Shown: in pieces, positions 1 to 6,544 of the stretch
Layout of the letters: each line of letters starts with the position of its first letter
Numbering within the stretch: the stretch's first letter is position 1
Assembly: GCA_943325595.2 (NCBI GenBank)
Contig: CALPQA020000019.1
Span: 1-11,675 of the forward strand
Direction of reading: 5' to 3'
DNA from: Auritidibacter sp. Marseille-P8566
GTDB lineage: Bacteria > Bacteroidota > Bacteroidia > Flavobacteriales > Flavobacteriaceae
DNA length: 11,675 nt
The notes under the pieces: generated by a model
What the model was told of the DNA's origin: nothing
The model's database searches: none
What the model saw: only the letters and a program-made list of their open reading frames with translations
Translations under genes and position numbers: made by a program

Positions 1-42
1 AAAATTGAGGGAGATTTAAGCTCAAAATTTAGTGTAGAATAA
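1..42 (+). CDS. possible 3' tail of an upstream gene
   Basis: Frame 1 is open from the window edge to a TAA at 40-42, ending in KIEGDLSSKFSVE. The other two forward frames stop within the first 19 bases. A rho-independent terminator reading to the right lies at 132-159, which implies that some plus-strand gene ends before it. The tail is far too short to identify and could be chance. Confidence 0.3.
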   Translation, partial: KIEGDLSSKFSVE

Positions 43-57
43 TAAATATGATTTTAT

Positions 58-76
58 TAGTGATTATGTATCACTA
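58..76. repeat. small perfect hairpin
   Basis: TAGTGAT (58-64) and ATCACTA (70-76) form a 7-bp stem with a 5-base loop. No T-run follows, so it is not a standard terminator. It could be an operator or an mRNA 3'-end structure, or chance. Nothing else is recognisable between 43 and 131. Confidence 0.25.
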
Positions 77-131
77 TAAAATGATGCTTTTGAAAATATA
101 AATCTAAACGACTGTAATTATAAGTAACCAG

Positions 132-159
132 AAATCAGCCCTTAAAAGCTGATTTTTTT
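132..159 (+). terminator. rho-independent terminator of upstream gene
   Basis: AAATCAGC (132-139) pairs with GCTGATTT (148-155) around an 8-base loop, and the T-run spans 153-159. It reads rightwards and ends a plus-strand transcript entering from outside the window, insulating the DUF3667 gene that starts at 183. Confidence 0.8.
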
Positions 160-182
160 GTAATATTGTCAAAAAAAATAAT

Positions 183-1007
183 ATGAAACATTCATCCAAG
201 TGTTTAAATTGTGATTCTGAAGTTACTGGAAATTTCTGTAATAATTGCGGGCAGAAAACGGATGTACACCGCATCGCTTTTAAACATTTTATAACACATG
301 ATCTTTTTCATGGAATTTTTCATCTTGAAAAAGGGATGCTATATACGGCTAAAGAAGCAATTGTAAGACCAGGAAAAGCTGCTTTGGACTACATCGATGG
401 GACACGAATTCGATATTATAATGTTTTTTATTTCATTCTATTATTGATTGGATTAAACATATTTATTAATAATTATTATACACATGCCTCCGAAAAATAT
501 TTGCCTAAAAATGAAATCAAAACGGATTTCACAATAACAGACAAAACTACTTCAAAAAATAAAAAATTAGAAATTAAAATTCAGGATGTTTATACCAAAA
601 TGAATCATTTTGTTACCGACAATAAAAAAATATTACTTTTTTGTTTTGTTCCTTTATTTGCCTTAAATGGATTTTTGCTTTTTAGAAAAAGGAGATTAAA
701 TTTTAGTGAACATTTTATTATAGCAGGAATCACTTTTCTAGGAATTTTGTTGCTAACAACTTTTGATTCCATCTTAGCCTTCTTTGAGTTCACAACTAAT
801 TTTGATTTTATTGCCCATTGTTCCTCCTTTATAACACCATTTGCAATATTTGCTTTGGTCACATTTAGCTATTATCAAACTTTTAAAGACTTTTACAAAA
901 AACGTACTTTTTCTTTACGAATGTTTTTGTTTATTTCTCTAATCATCATTGAACTCCTGCTCTTTTTATTTCTATTAATTGGATATTCAATAAATTGGGA
1001 ATTTTAA
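183..1007 (+). CDS. DUF3667 family membrane protein with N-terminal zinc ribbon
   Basis: This 274-residue protein has a four-cysteine zinc ribbon at its N-terminus (C7-x2-C10 and C19-x2-C22, the latter in CNNCGQK). The segment around residues 60-82 has the spacing PGK...YIDGxRxRYYN that I recognise from DUF3667 proteins of Bacteroidota. About five hydrophobic segments follow, near residues 81-98, 149-167, 177-201, 213-230 and 247-270. A charged lysine-rich loop at about 102-148 separates the first two. The function of the family is unknown; zinc binding by the ribbon is inferred from the cysteine pattern. It is the only plus-strand gene here, lies between its own terminators, and converges on the stress block, so it is probably unrelated to it. 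The ATG at 183 fits an A-rich upstream stretch. The family call is fairly sure, the function is not. Confidence 0.85.
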   Translation: MKHSSKCLNCDSEVTGNFCNNCGQKTDVHRIAFKHFITHDLFHGIFHLEKGMLYTAKEAIVRPGKAALDYIDGTRIRYYNVFYFILLLIGLNIFINNYYTHASEKYLPKNEIKTDFTITDKTTSKNKKLEIKIQDVYTKMNHFVTDNKKILLFCFVPLFALNGFLLFRKRRLNFSEHFIIAGITFLGILLLTTFDSILAFFEFTTNFDFIAHCSSFITPFAIFALVTFSYYQTFKDFYKKRTFSLRMFLFISLIIIELLLFLFLLIGYSINWEF

Positions 1008-1067
1008 AACAAATTAACAAAAGCCATGTTATATTGGTTTTGGAAAAAAACATTAGAAATTTGATAC

Positions 1068-1101
1068 AAAAAAACTCATTCTTTTCGGAATGAGTTTTTT
1101 C
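1068..1101 (+). terminator. terminator of the DUF3667 gene, possibly bidirectional
   Basis: AAAACTCATT (1071-1080) pairs with AATGAGTTTT (1089-1098) around an 8-base loop. A T-run lies at 1095-1100 on the plus strand, and the A-run at 1068-1074 would serve as a T-run on the minus strand. It lies 61 bases after the DUF3667 stop, between convergent genes. The rest of the 292-base gap 1008-1299 holds the minus-strand terminator at 1245-1270 and nothing else I recognise. Confidence 0.85.
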
Positions 1102-1244
1102 TTGAATTGGATTAGAATTATATATTTCTGCATGTATAGATTATGGGTAGAATTGCAATTACTTGTAAATCAAACTGACTCTTTTTTGTAAACTAGTAAT
1201 GCTTTTTTTGGCTTTGATGGTTTTATTTAATTTTTATTCAATTT

Positions 1245-1270
1245 AAAAAAAAACTGCCCGAGAGCAGTTT
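1245..1270 (-). terminator. terminator of the lmo0937-like/porin/YtxH/lipoprotein operon
   Basis: On the minus strand AAACTGC (1270-1264) pairs with GCAGTTT (1257-1251) around a 6-base loop and runs into nine T's (1253-1245). It lies 30 bases beyond the lipoprotein stop codon and is a convincing end for the leftmost minus-strand operon. Confidence 0.88.
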
Positions 1271-1299
1271 CCTCCATCAACCAAATACAAAAACTAACT

Positions 1300-1731
1300 T
1301 TAAAGATCATTTGTTTCAAGAACAATCATATAACTTGGAAACTGTGTTGCATAGTCATCTTCAGCACTAATAAATATTCTCTTTGGCTTTATTGACGATA
1401 CGGTTTCGAATTTAACTTTTAACTTTTTATTACTCTCAATTCTACCAATGTTTATTGGAGCGTTTCTGTCTTCACCAACCAACCAAACAACATACGTTTT
1501 CTTTGGTGGCTGAAGGCGTTCAGGTTCTGCTAAATAGGAGATTTCCATCTCAATTTTATAATTGTTATTGTTGTCTTTTTTAACTTTAACTTCTCCCCTT
1601 GCTGCTGGAATTACCGAAGACGTATTAAACGCTGTCTTGTGAGCGCAAGATGTAGTGGAAATTACTACAAGTAGAAGTGAGACAACTAAAACAAGCTGCT
1701 TCCAACTGGATGTAAATTTTATAGTTTTCAT
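1300..1731 (-). CDS. putative lipoprotein, RskA outer-domain-like
   Basis: This is a 143-residue protein. A basic start (MKTIKFTSSWK) and a hydrophobic stretch at about 12-25 lead into STTSC, which reads as a relaxed Bacteroidota lipobox with C29 as the lipidated cysteine. The mature part has a KxYVVWLVGED...NIGRI segment (about 78-98) and then FETVSSIKPKRIFISAED (about 109-126). This pattern recalls the outer C-terminal domain of RskA anti-sigma-K factors (YQLW...G-x-F...VTxEP). The resemblance is by eye only, and there is no sigma-binding or zinc-finger N-terminal domain. It is the last gene of its operon, 4 bases after the YtxH stop, with a terminator just downstream. It could equally be an unrelated small immunoglobulin-like lipoprotein. 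The envelope location is fairly sure; the function is unknown. Confidence 0.75.
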   Translation of the reverse strand: MKTIKFTSSWKQLVLVVSLLLVVISTTSCAHKTAFNTSSVIPAARGEVKVKKDNNNNYKIEMEISYLAEPERLQPPKKTYVVWLVGEDRNAPINIGRIESNKKLKVKFETVSSIKPKRIFISAEDDYATQFPSYMIVLETNDL

Positions 1732-1735
1732 CTTA

Positions 1736-2077
1736 TTATTTTAAAAATGAGTTGTCCGAATTATTTTCTAGCAATGCGTTGGCTTTTTCTTTCAAGCTAG
1801 AAGAAACGCTTTCGAACTTTCCTTCCACTAACCCCTCTAATTGAGCTGCTTTCTTTTTCAATAATTTGGCTTCATTAGAAACACTCTTTTTGAAATCTTT
1901 GGCTTCATTACTCAATTTTTTCTTGAAACTTTTAGCCATTCCTTCAGCTCCACCAGAGATTTTACTTCTTGTTTTTGTTCCTTTATTTGGAGCGAATAGA
2001 ACACCCAGAGTAGCACCTGCAAGTACTCCTACAACTAAAGAACCAACTATTTTTCCTGTGTTTTTTGAATTAACCAT
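1736..2077 (-). CDS. YtxH domain-containing protein
   Basis: The protein has 113 residues. A glycine-rich hydrophobic segment at about 9-29 (GKIVGSLVVGVLAGATLGVLF) is followed at once by APNKGTKTRSKI, the usual YtxH signature. The rest (about 45-105) is a long lysine/glutamate-rich amphipathic helix containing the near-repeats FKKKLSNEAK, FKKSVSNEAK and LKKKAAQLEG, probably a coiled coil on the cytoplasmic or periplasmic face. YtxH proteins are general-stress proteins of Gram-positives and are common in Bacteroidota stress clusters, but their biochemical role is unknown. It starts 17 bases after the porin stop and ends 4 bases before the lipoprotein start, so it is mid-operon. Confidence 0.88.
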   Translation of the reverse strand: MVNSKNTGKIVGSLVVGVLAGATLGVLFAPNKGTKTRSKISGGAEGMAKSFKKKLSNEAKDFKKSVSNEAKLLKKKAAQLEGLVEGKFESVSSSLKEKANALLENNSDNSFLK

Positions 2078-2094
2078 TATTCCTATTTTTTAAA

Positions 2095-2730
2095 TTAAAA
2101 TTTGTACCCAATTGTCGCTTGATACCACATATTTTTGTATCGAGGTGTAGTTGAATTCCCGTCTCCATCATTATTTTTCAAGTCCCAACCTGCACGAAGA
2201 CCAATCACTAAATGATCAATGTTTATGTCCGCACCACCTGTTAAACCGAAAATATTTTTACGAAGATTGCTGTTTTCAAATTCTTGCTCCTGAGTTGAGG
2301 ACAATGATCCACCCGTAAAGTCATCAGTTTGTTTCATTAGGTACGAAAAATGAGGTCCGAATAATAATGAAACATACTCAACTGGTTTGATAGAAACTAA
2401 CAAAGGAATATCAATAAATTCCGTAGTTCTTGTCATACTATAAGGAGTTCCTAAAAAAGTTCCTGTTGATTTGTATCCTTTTTGAGAATACAATACTTCT
2501 GGCTGTAATCCGAATAGTTTTCCTAAAGGAATAACTACGAATCCCCCACCTGCAAAACCAAATTTACCATCAGCTACAAAGTCATCACTTTCTGTGTCAT
2601 AAACGTTAGAAAAGTTGGCTCCTGCTTTTAGACCAAACGATAATTTATCTCTGTTATCAGTTGTAGATTGTGCGATAGAATTTGTTACCGATAAGGTAAT
2701 CATTGCGATAATTAAAATTGCTTTTTTCAT
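2095..2730 (-). CDS. outer-membrane beta-barrel protein (porin family, OMP_b-brl_2-like)
   Basis: The protein has 211 residues. A clear signal peptide (MKKAILIIAMITLSVTNSIAQ) probably cleaves near residue 20, after NSIA. The mature chain opens with LSFGLKAGANFSNV, typical of the PF13568 type of eight-stranded barrels in Bacteroidota. It continues with alternating strands such as FGLQPEVLYSQKGYK, FIDIPLLVSIKP and VSLLFGPHFSYLM, and ends in the aromatic-terminated strand YQATIGYKF that suits BAM-mediated insertion. The role is unknown; such small barrels are mostly structural, with no evidence of transport. It lies 32 bases after the 52-residue membrane peptide and 17 bases before YtxH, and I see no terminator in the short gap, so co-transcription from the promoter at 2967-3026 is likely. 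Confidence 0.88.
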   Translation of the reverse strand: MKKAILIIAMITLSVTNSIAQSTTDNRDKLSFGLKAGANFSNVYDTESDDFVADGKFGFAGGGFVVIPLGKLFGLQPEVLYSQKGYKSTGTFLGTPYSMTRTTEFIDIPLLVSIKPVEYVSLLFGPHFSYLMKQTDDFTGGSLSSTQEQEFENSNLRKNIFGLTGGADINIDHLVIGLRAGWDLKNNDGDGNSTTPRYKNMWYQATIGYKF

Positions 2731-2762
2731 TTTATTAAATTTAAGTTAGTGTTTGTTTTTTG

Positions 2763-2921
2763 TTATTTTATAATATTCTTTCCACTTATTATTCTCAGTA
2801 GAATTGCTACTACAGCAATCACGAGAAGAATGTGAATAAGGTTTCCTGTATTGTAAACGAAGAAGCCCAAAGCCCAAGAAATGATTAGGATCACTGCTAA
2901 TAAATAAAGTAAATTGCTCAT
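2763..2921 (-). CDS. small two-helix membrane protein, lmo0937 family
   Basis: The protein has 52 residues starting MSNLLYLLAVILIISWALGF. Two hydrophobic helices (about 3-20 and 27-45) are separated by the short loop VYNTGNL, and the tail SGKNIIK is basic. Small proteins of this pattern are annotated as the lmo0937 family and often lie in stress clusters; their function is unknown. The frame stays open upstream to a possible ATG at 2990. I reject that start because the added residues are polar and unlike the family, and the inferred -7 box at 2967-2974 lies inside the extension. The ATG at 2919-2921 is 46 bases from that box. It is the first gene of the operon that continues with the barrel protein. 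Confidence 0.85.
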   Translation of the reverse strand: MSNLLYLLAVILIISWALGFFVYNTGNLIHILLVIAVVAILLRIISGKNIIK

Positions 2922-2966
2922 AATGTTTTTGTTTTTGTTAATACTATTTGTTTGACTATCATGGTA

Positions 2967-3026
2967 CAAATTTCGGCACATAACAGGCAAATATTATTAC
3001 ACATTAAGAAAGAAAGATTACACATA
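2967..3026 (-). promoter_or_regulatory. stress-type promoter with paired GTAA repeats, before the small membrane protein
   Basis: Read on the minus strand: distal repeat TATGTGTAA (3026-3018), proximal repeat AATGTGTAA (3005-2997), and -7 box GAAATTTG (2974-2967). The two GTAA cores are 21 bp apart. The proximal G is 27 bp upstream of the A of AnnTTTG. No good -33 TTG lies at normal spacing, which suits an activator-dependent promoter. The same layout occurs at three other promoters in this window. This copy has the fullest TGTGTAA in both repeats. Confidence 0.65.
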
Positions 3027-3039
3027 TACCACTAATTGC

Positions 3040-3519
3040 CTACTTTTTTTTCTTGGTTGGAATAATTAATAGCGGTGTCTGTGTCTGATTCAATACATCT
3101 TCAGTAGTACTACCTATAAGTACTTGCTCCAACCATTTTTGGCTGTGTGATCCCATGATAATTAAATCTGCTTTTAGAGTTTTAGCTGTTTTTAGAATTA
3201 CTTCTGCAAAATCCCCATTTTCTACAAGTGTTTTGATATTGCTATCATTCAGATGTTTTTTAATTTTTTCTAAATAATAATTGGCTGCCTCATTCAAACC
3301 GTCGTTATTCATATATTGATAAAATGCGGCATTATCGAAATCACCAAGTCCTGTTAATGGAGATGTCATAAATGTGGTGTAATAAACTTCATTTTCAACA
3401 ACGTGAAGCAGCGTTATTTCTGCATTCATAGCTTTTGCAAATGAGTATCCAATTTCTGCTATTTTAGAAGCGTTTGGATTATAGTCTAATGCAATTAAGA
3501 CATTTTTTGTAGTTTCCAT
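3040..3519 (-). CDS. universal stress protein, UspA family
   Basis: A single Usp domain of 159 residues. It begins NVLIALDYNPNASKIAEIG, with D12 at the usual nucleotide-contacting position, and strand ITLLHV follows at about 35-40. The C-terminal ATP-type loop is IMGSHS (122-126) and LIGSTTEDVL (134-143). The family pattern is G-x2-G-x9-G-(S/T); here the second glycine is replaced by S126, so ATP binding is possible but not certain. It ends in a lysine run. Usp proteins respond to starvation and redox stress in the cytoplasm. Only 11 bases separate it from the dps stop, so it is the second gene of a dps-usp operon. I see no terminator after its stop, so some transcripts may run on into the next operon. 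Confidence 0.93.
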   Translation of the reverse strand: METTKNVLIALDYNPNASKIAEIGYSFAKAMNAEITLLHVVENEVYYTTFMTSPLTGLGDFDNAAFYQYMNNDGLNEAANYYLEKIKKHLNDSNIKTLVENGDFAEVILKTAKTLKADLIIMGSHSQKWLEQVLIGSTTEDVLNQTQTPLLIIPTKKKK

Positions 3520-3530
3520 TTTTTATTTTT

Positions 3531-4001
3531 TTATAGGTGGGAGCGTAAGAACCAAGCCATTTTTTCATGTTCTTCCATCAAGCCAGTAATAAAATCGCTT
3601 GAACCGATGTCGTCTAGATTAGAAGCAAAATTGACAATGTTTTCTCTCAATTTGATTACAATACTTTCATGATCCATTAATAGTTCTTTGATAAAACCAT
3701 TGCTGTCATTTTTTTCTCTACTAAATTCAGTGAGTTGTGTCAGGCTTAAGAAAGATGCTAAAGTCGCTGGCGAATAATATCCTAAGGTTCTGATCCGTTC
3801 TGCAACTTTGTCAATAAATTCATCTAATTGAGTGTATTGCATTTCGAAGAATTTGTGTTTTTCATAAAAATCAGCACCCTCTGTATTCCAATGTGCGTTT
3901 CTAGTTTTAGTGTATAACACATATTCGTCTGCTAATATCTTAGCTAATTCTTCTACAACCATTTGGCTGTTTTTTTCTGTAATTCCAATATTTGTTTTCA
4001 T
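3531..4001 (-). CDS. dps: Dps family DNA-binding ferritin-like protein
   Basis: The protein has 156 residues, the usual Dps length. The ferroxidase motif is intact: H37 in TRNAHWN, H49 in FYEKHKFFE, then D64 and E68 in LDEFIDKVAERIRTLG. In the family these residues from two subunits form the interface site that oxidises Fe(II) with peroxide, inside a 12-subunit shell that protects DNA. The N-terminus (MKTNIGITEKNSQ) has only a few lysines, so strong DNA binding is not obvious. The frame is open upstream to 4112. I choose the ATG at 3999-4001 because the residues before it do not look like Dps and because the promoter repeats and -7 box at 4037-4100 fall inside the extension. It is followed after 11 bases by usp. 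Confidence 0.93.
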   Translation of the reverse strand: MKTNIGITEKNSQMVVEELAKILADEYVLYTKTRNAHWNTEGADFYEKHKFFEMQYTQLDEFIDKVAERIRTLGYYSPATLASFLSLTQLTEFSREKNDSNGFIKELLMDHESIVIKLRENIVNFASNLDDIGSSDFITGLMEEHEKMAWFLRSHL

Positions 4002-4036
4002 AATATTTGATTTGATTATCAATAATTTAACCACTA

Positions 4037-4100
4037 TAAAGGTCGAATTTATCAATTTAGAAAGGTTACACATTGCAAGAAAAGAATTACATAAATCACA
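4037..4100 (-). promoter_or_regulatory. stress-type promoter with paired GTAA repeats, before dps
   Basis: Read on the minus strand: distal repeat TTTATGTAA (4095-4087), within TGTGATTTATGTAA (4100-4087); proximal repeat AATGTGTAA (4074-4066); weak -7 box GACCTTTA (4044-4037). The cores are 21 bp apart and the proximal G is 26 bp from the A of AnnTTT. The box ends 36 bases from the dps ATG, the same distance as at csbD and the cupin. The 14-base string TGTGATTTATGTAA is repeated exactly at the cupin promoter. Confidence 0.65.
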
Positions 4101-4110
4101 TTTACAGCAC

Positions 4111-4152
4111 AAAAAAAGCCAGTTTACATTGCTGCAAACTGGCTCTTTTTTT
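4111..4152 (-). terminator. terminator of the GH130-glycosyltransferase operon, possibly bidirectional
   Basis: AGCCAGTTT (4117-4125) and AAACTGGCT (4136-4144) form a 9-bp stem with a 10-base loop. On the minus strand seven T's follow (4117-4111). On the plus strand there is also a T-run (4146-4152). It lies 11 bases past the glycosyltransferase stop and just upstream of the dps promoter, so it separates the two units. Confidence 0.87.
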
Positions 4153-4162
4153 ATTTTATGAA

Positions 4163-6544
4163 TTATGCTGTCTCGAGAATATCATCATAAAGTTGTATTT
4201 CAACTTTAGAAATTTCAATCTGTTCAAAAACAAGACGTGCCATTAAATAACTTATGGTTGATTCGGCACCTTGATTTAGGTTTATATTTTTTTCTTCTAA
4301 ACCGTCATAACAACCTCCTGTTTTAGGGTTATAGATAATTTGTCTCAAATGGTTTTTACCCAAAAACCAGTCAAACGCAGTGTTCATTTTATCTAAATAT
4401 TCTGGATTATTAAATTCTTTATAAAAGGCATTTAAAGCTAAAACTGTGTAAGCAACATCAATGGGTTGCTCTCCAAAACGATTAACTGATTTCCCTTTTT
4501 GATGCCATCCTTGATTGGACACTACTTTTATCTCGTTGCCTTTAAAAATAATTGATAACAAAAAATCAAATGTTGTTTTAGCTGTATTTCTATACAATTC
4601 ACTTCCTGTGCTCAAGGCAGCATAGAGCATCGCTTCGGGCAGTACACTGTTTGCATAAGTCAAATAATCCTCATACCAATTCCACTTTTTGTCCAAAACA
4701 CCTCTATTTTTAGAAACTAGGTTATCTGCTAGAGAAGTTATTAAATTTTTAATTCGAATATTTCCTCTTTTCAAATTATAGAAATACAATCCTTTTATTG
4801 AAAATGCCATTGCTCTTGGTGATTTAAAATTACCGACTATTATTAACGCTTTTTCTAAAGCAAACTTGGCCTTATTAATAAGTTTTTCATTTAAAATAGC
4901 TTCGTGAGATATCAATTCTCCCAATGCCCAAATGGCTCTACCATTAGCATCTTCTAGGTTTTCGTTACTGTTTTTTGTCATAAAATTCCCAGCTATATCG
5001 ACATAATTTAAAAATGAACCATTGTCTTGCTGACAAAAAAGTATAAAGTCCAAATAGATTGTTATCAATTCTACATCTTCTAAATTACCTGTTAATTCAA
5101 AATGTTTGGATAATGCAATTAAAGCGCGGGCATTGTCATCTAGGGTATATCCTGAACTCAAATCGGGAGTAGCTATGGAAGAAAATTGAATTATCCCTTT
5201 ATTAGTTGTCATCTTTAAAATGTGATCTAGAGTAATTTTTGGCATTTCGTATTTTAATAAAATACTTTTTTTGGCCAAACTATTTTGAGTTAATTCAATA
5301 TGCGCAATTGCTGAATTTTGCCAAGCTGTGGGATTAATGTTGTGTAAAGCATTAAGACGCATCCCATCTAACAATTCAGGATTGTAAAGTAATTTTATAG
5401 CTGCAGCTGACAGTTGCTTTGAATTTTGAAAATCAAAATTCAAACCTGCACCATCTAATAATTCTCTAGCATGAGGAATAGGTGTTGAAATAATTGGACA
5501 ACCGCAGGCCATTGCATATGCTAAAGTACCGCTAACCGCCTGATTGGGGTCTTTGGATGTAAATAAATAAATATCCGTGCGCTGCAAATGTTCCATCAAT
5601 TCTTCAAGTGACAAGTACCTATTAATGAATCGAACATTATTTTGAAGTTTTAAATTATTGACTTTTTCATATAAAAAATTACGGTACTTTTCGCCTTCCT
5701 GTTTTACAACTTCGGGATGTGTTTTTCCAATTATCAAGTAAATAACGTTCGGAAAACGCGTAATTATTTCTGGCAAAGCGTCCAATGCTGTTTCAATGCT
5801 TTTTCCTTCATTCAATAATCCGAAAGTGGAAAGAACTATTCTATCTGCTAAGTGAACTCTTACTTTTTTGTGTTTTTCATGAATTGACGAAACTAAATGT
5901 GTTCCGTGAGCAATAATGGTTATTTTTTTATCTTCTATTCCATAATTTCTTTTCAAAATTAATGCAGAAGCATTGGTCATAACAATTACGTTATCTGAAC
6001 AATCCACAATTTTGCGAACTATTCTTTTAAGGTTTTTATTAGGATTTGGAAGTACCGTATGAAAAGTAGTAGATATTGGTCTTTTTAAGCGCGTCATGAA
6101 TTTCAATAAAAAAATGCCATATTCGCCTCCAAACAGTCCAAACTCATGTTGCAAGAATATCATTTTAATATTTTTATCGGCATTTATTTTTTTTGATAAT
6201 ACCGCATATTGATCTTCTTCCCGAGTTTGTAATGTATATTTTACCTCATCATGATAATTATAATTTGATTCTTTGGCTTCAAGAGCACAGACTTTTAAGG
6301 ACAAACTATGGCCAAATTTTTCTTGTATGGCGCTCCTTAAATCTTGAGTATATGTTGCAATGCCACATTCTCTTGGAGGGTATGATGTGATGAATAAAAT
6401 TTCTGGTAATTCTTTATGTGGTATTGGTATAATACTATTTTCTCCCTCAATTGAATTTGGAAAATTTAGTTTTGAAATGTTTTTTATTGCTTCTTTAAAA
6501 ACAATTAAACTGTTGCTTAAAATGGGGAGAATGTTAGTGCTCAT
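4163..6544 (-). CDS. two-domain glycosyltransferase (GT4-like plus alpha/alpha-toroid-like domain)
   Basis: The protein has 793 residues. Residues about 47-420 form a GT-B fold of GT4 type: FITSYPPRECGIATYTQDL (51-69), HEFGLFGGEYG (133-143), FHT (161-163), a second-domain strand VLSTFGLL (237-244), LIIGKTHPE (270-278) and a donor-site region SGTLAYAMACGCPIISTP (338-355). The usual GT4 EX7E glutamates are not both present, as in the SGTLAYA subgroup. Residues about 435-775 look like an all-helical toroid, with conserved-looking spots GYTLDDNARALIAL (465-478), DANGRAIWALGEL (532-544), GEQPIDVAYTV (691-701) and GGCYDGL...NQGAEST (743-763). I have seen this arrangement beside GH130 genes. The sugar and product cannot be read from sequence; mannose is a guess from GH130. 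It has no signal peptide, so it is cytoplasmic. The ATG overlaps the GH130 stop by 11 bases, suggesting translational coupling. Confidence 0.9.
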   Translation of the reverse strand: MSTNILPILSNSLIVFKEAIKNISKLNFPNSIEGENSIIPIPHKELPEILFITSYPPRECGIATYTQDLRSAIQEKFGHSLSLKVCALEAKESNYNYHDEVKYTLQTREEDQYAVLSKKINADKNIKMIFLQHEFGLFGGEYGIFLLKFMTRLKRPISTTFHTVLPNPNKNLKRIVRKIVDCSDNVIVMTNASALILKRNYGIEDKKITIIAHGTHLVSSIHEKHKKVRVHLADRIVLSTFGLLNEGKSIETALDALPEIITRFPNVIYLIIGKTHPEVVKQEGEKYRNFLYEKVNNLKLQNNVRFINRYLSLEELMEHLQRTDIYLFTSKDPNQAVSGTLAYAMACGCPIISTPIPHARELLDGAGLNFDFQNSKQLSAAAIKLLYNPELLDGMRLNALHNINPTAWQNSAIAHIELTQNSLAKKSILLKYEMPKITLDHILKMTTNKGIIQFSSIATPDLSSGYTLDDNARALIALSKHFELTGNLEDVELITIYLDFILFCQQDNGSFLNYVDIAGNFMTKNSNENLEDANGRAIWALGELISHEAILNEKLINKAKFALEKALIIVGNFKSPRAMAFSIKGLYFYNLKRGNIRIKNLITSLADNLVSKNRGVLDKKWNWYEDYLTYANSVLPEAMLYAALSTGSELYRNTAKTTFDFLLSIIFKGNEIKVVSNQGWHQKGKSVNRFGEQPIDVAYTVLALNAFYKEFNNPEYLDKMNTAFDWFLGKNHLRQIIYNPKTGGCYDGLEEKNINLNQGAESTISYLMARLVFEQIEISKVEIQLYDDILETA

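Noticed and set aside
161..168. TAATATTG as a -7 box for the DUF3667 gene
   Set aside because: It has one mismatch to the consensus, no -33 TTG, and would leave only a few bases of leader before the ATG; too weak to annotate.
2922..2990. N-terminal extension of the small membrane protein by 23 residues
   Set aside because: The extension overlaps the inferred -7 box, and the 52-residue form matches the usual two-helix family.
4002..4112. N-terminal extension of Dps by 37 residues
   Set aside because: The extra residues are cysteine-rich and unlike Dps, and the region holds the promoter repeat and -7 box.
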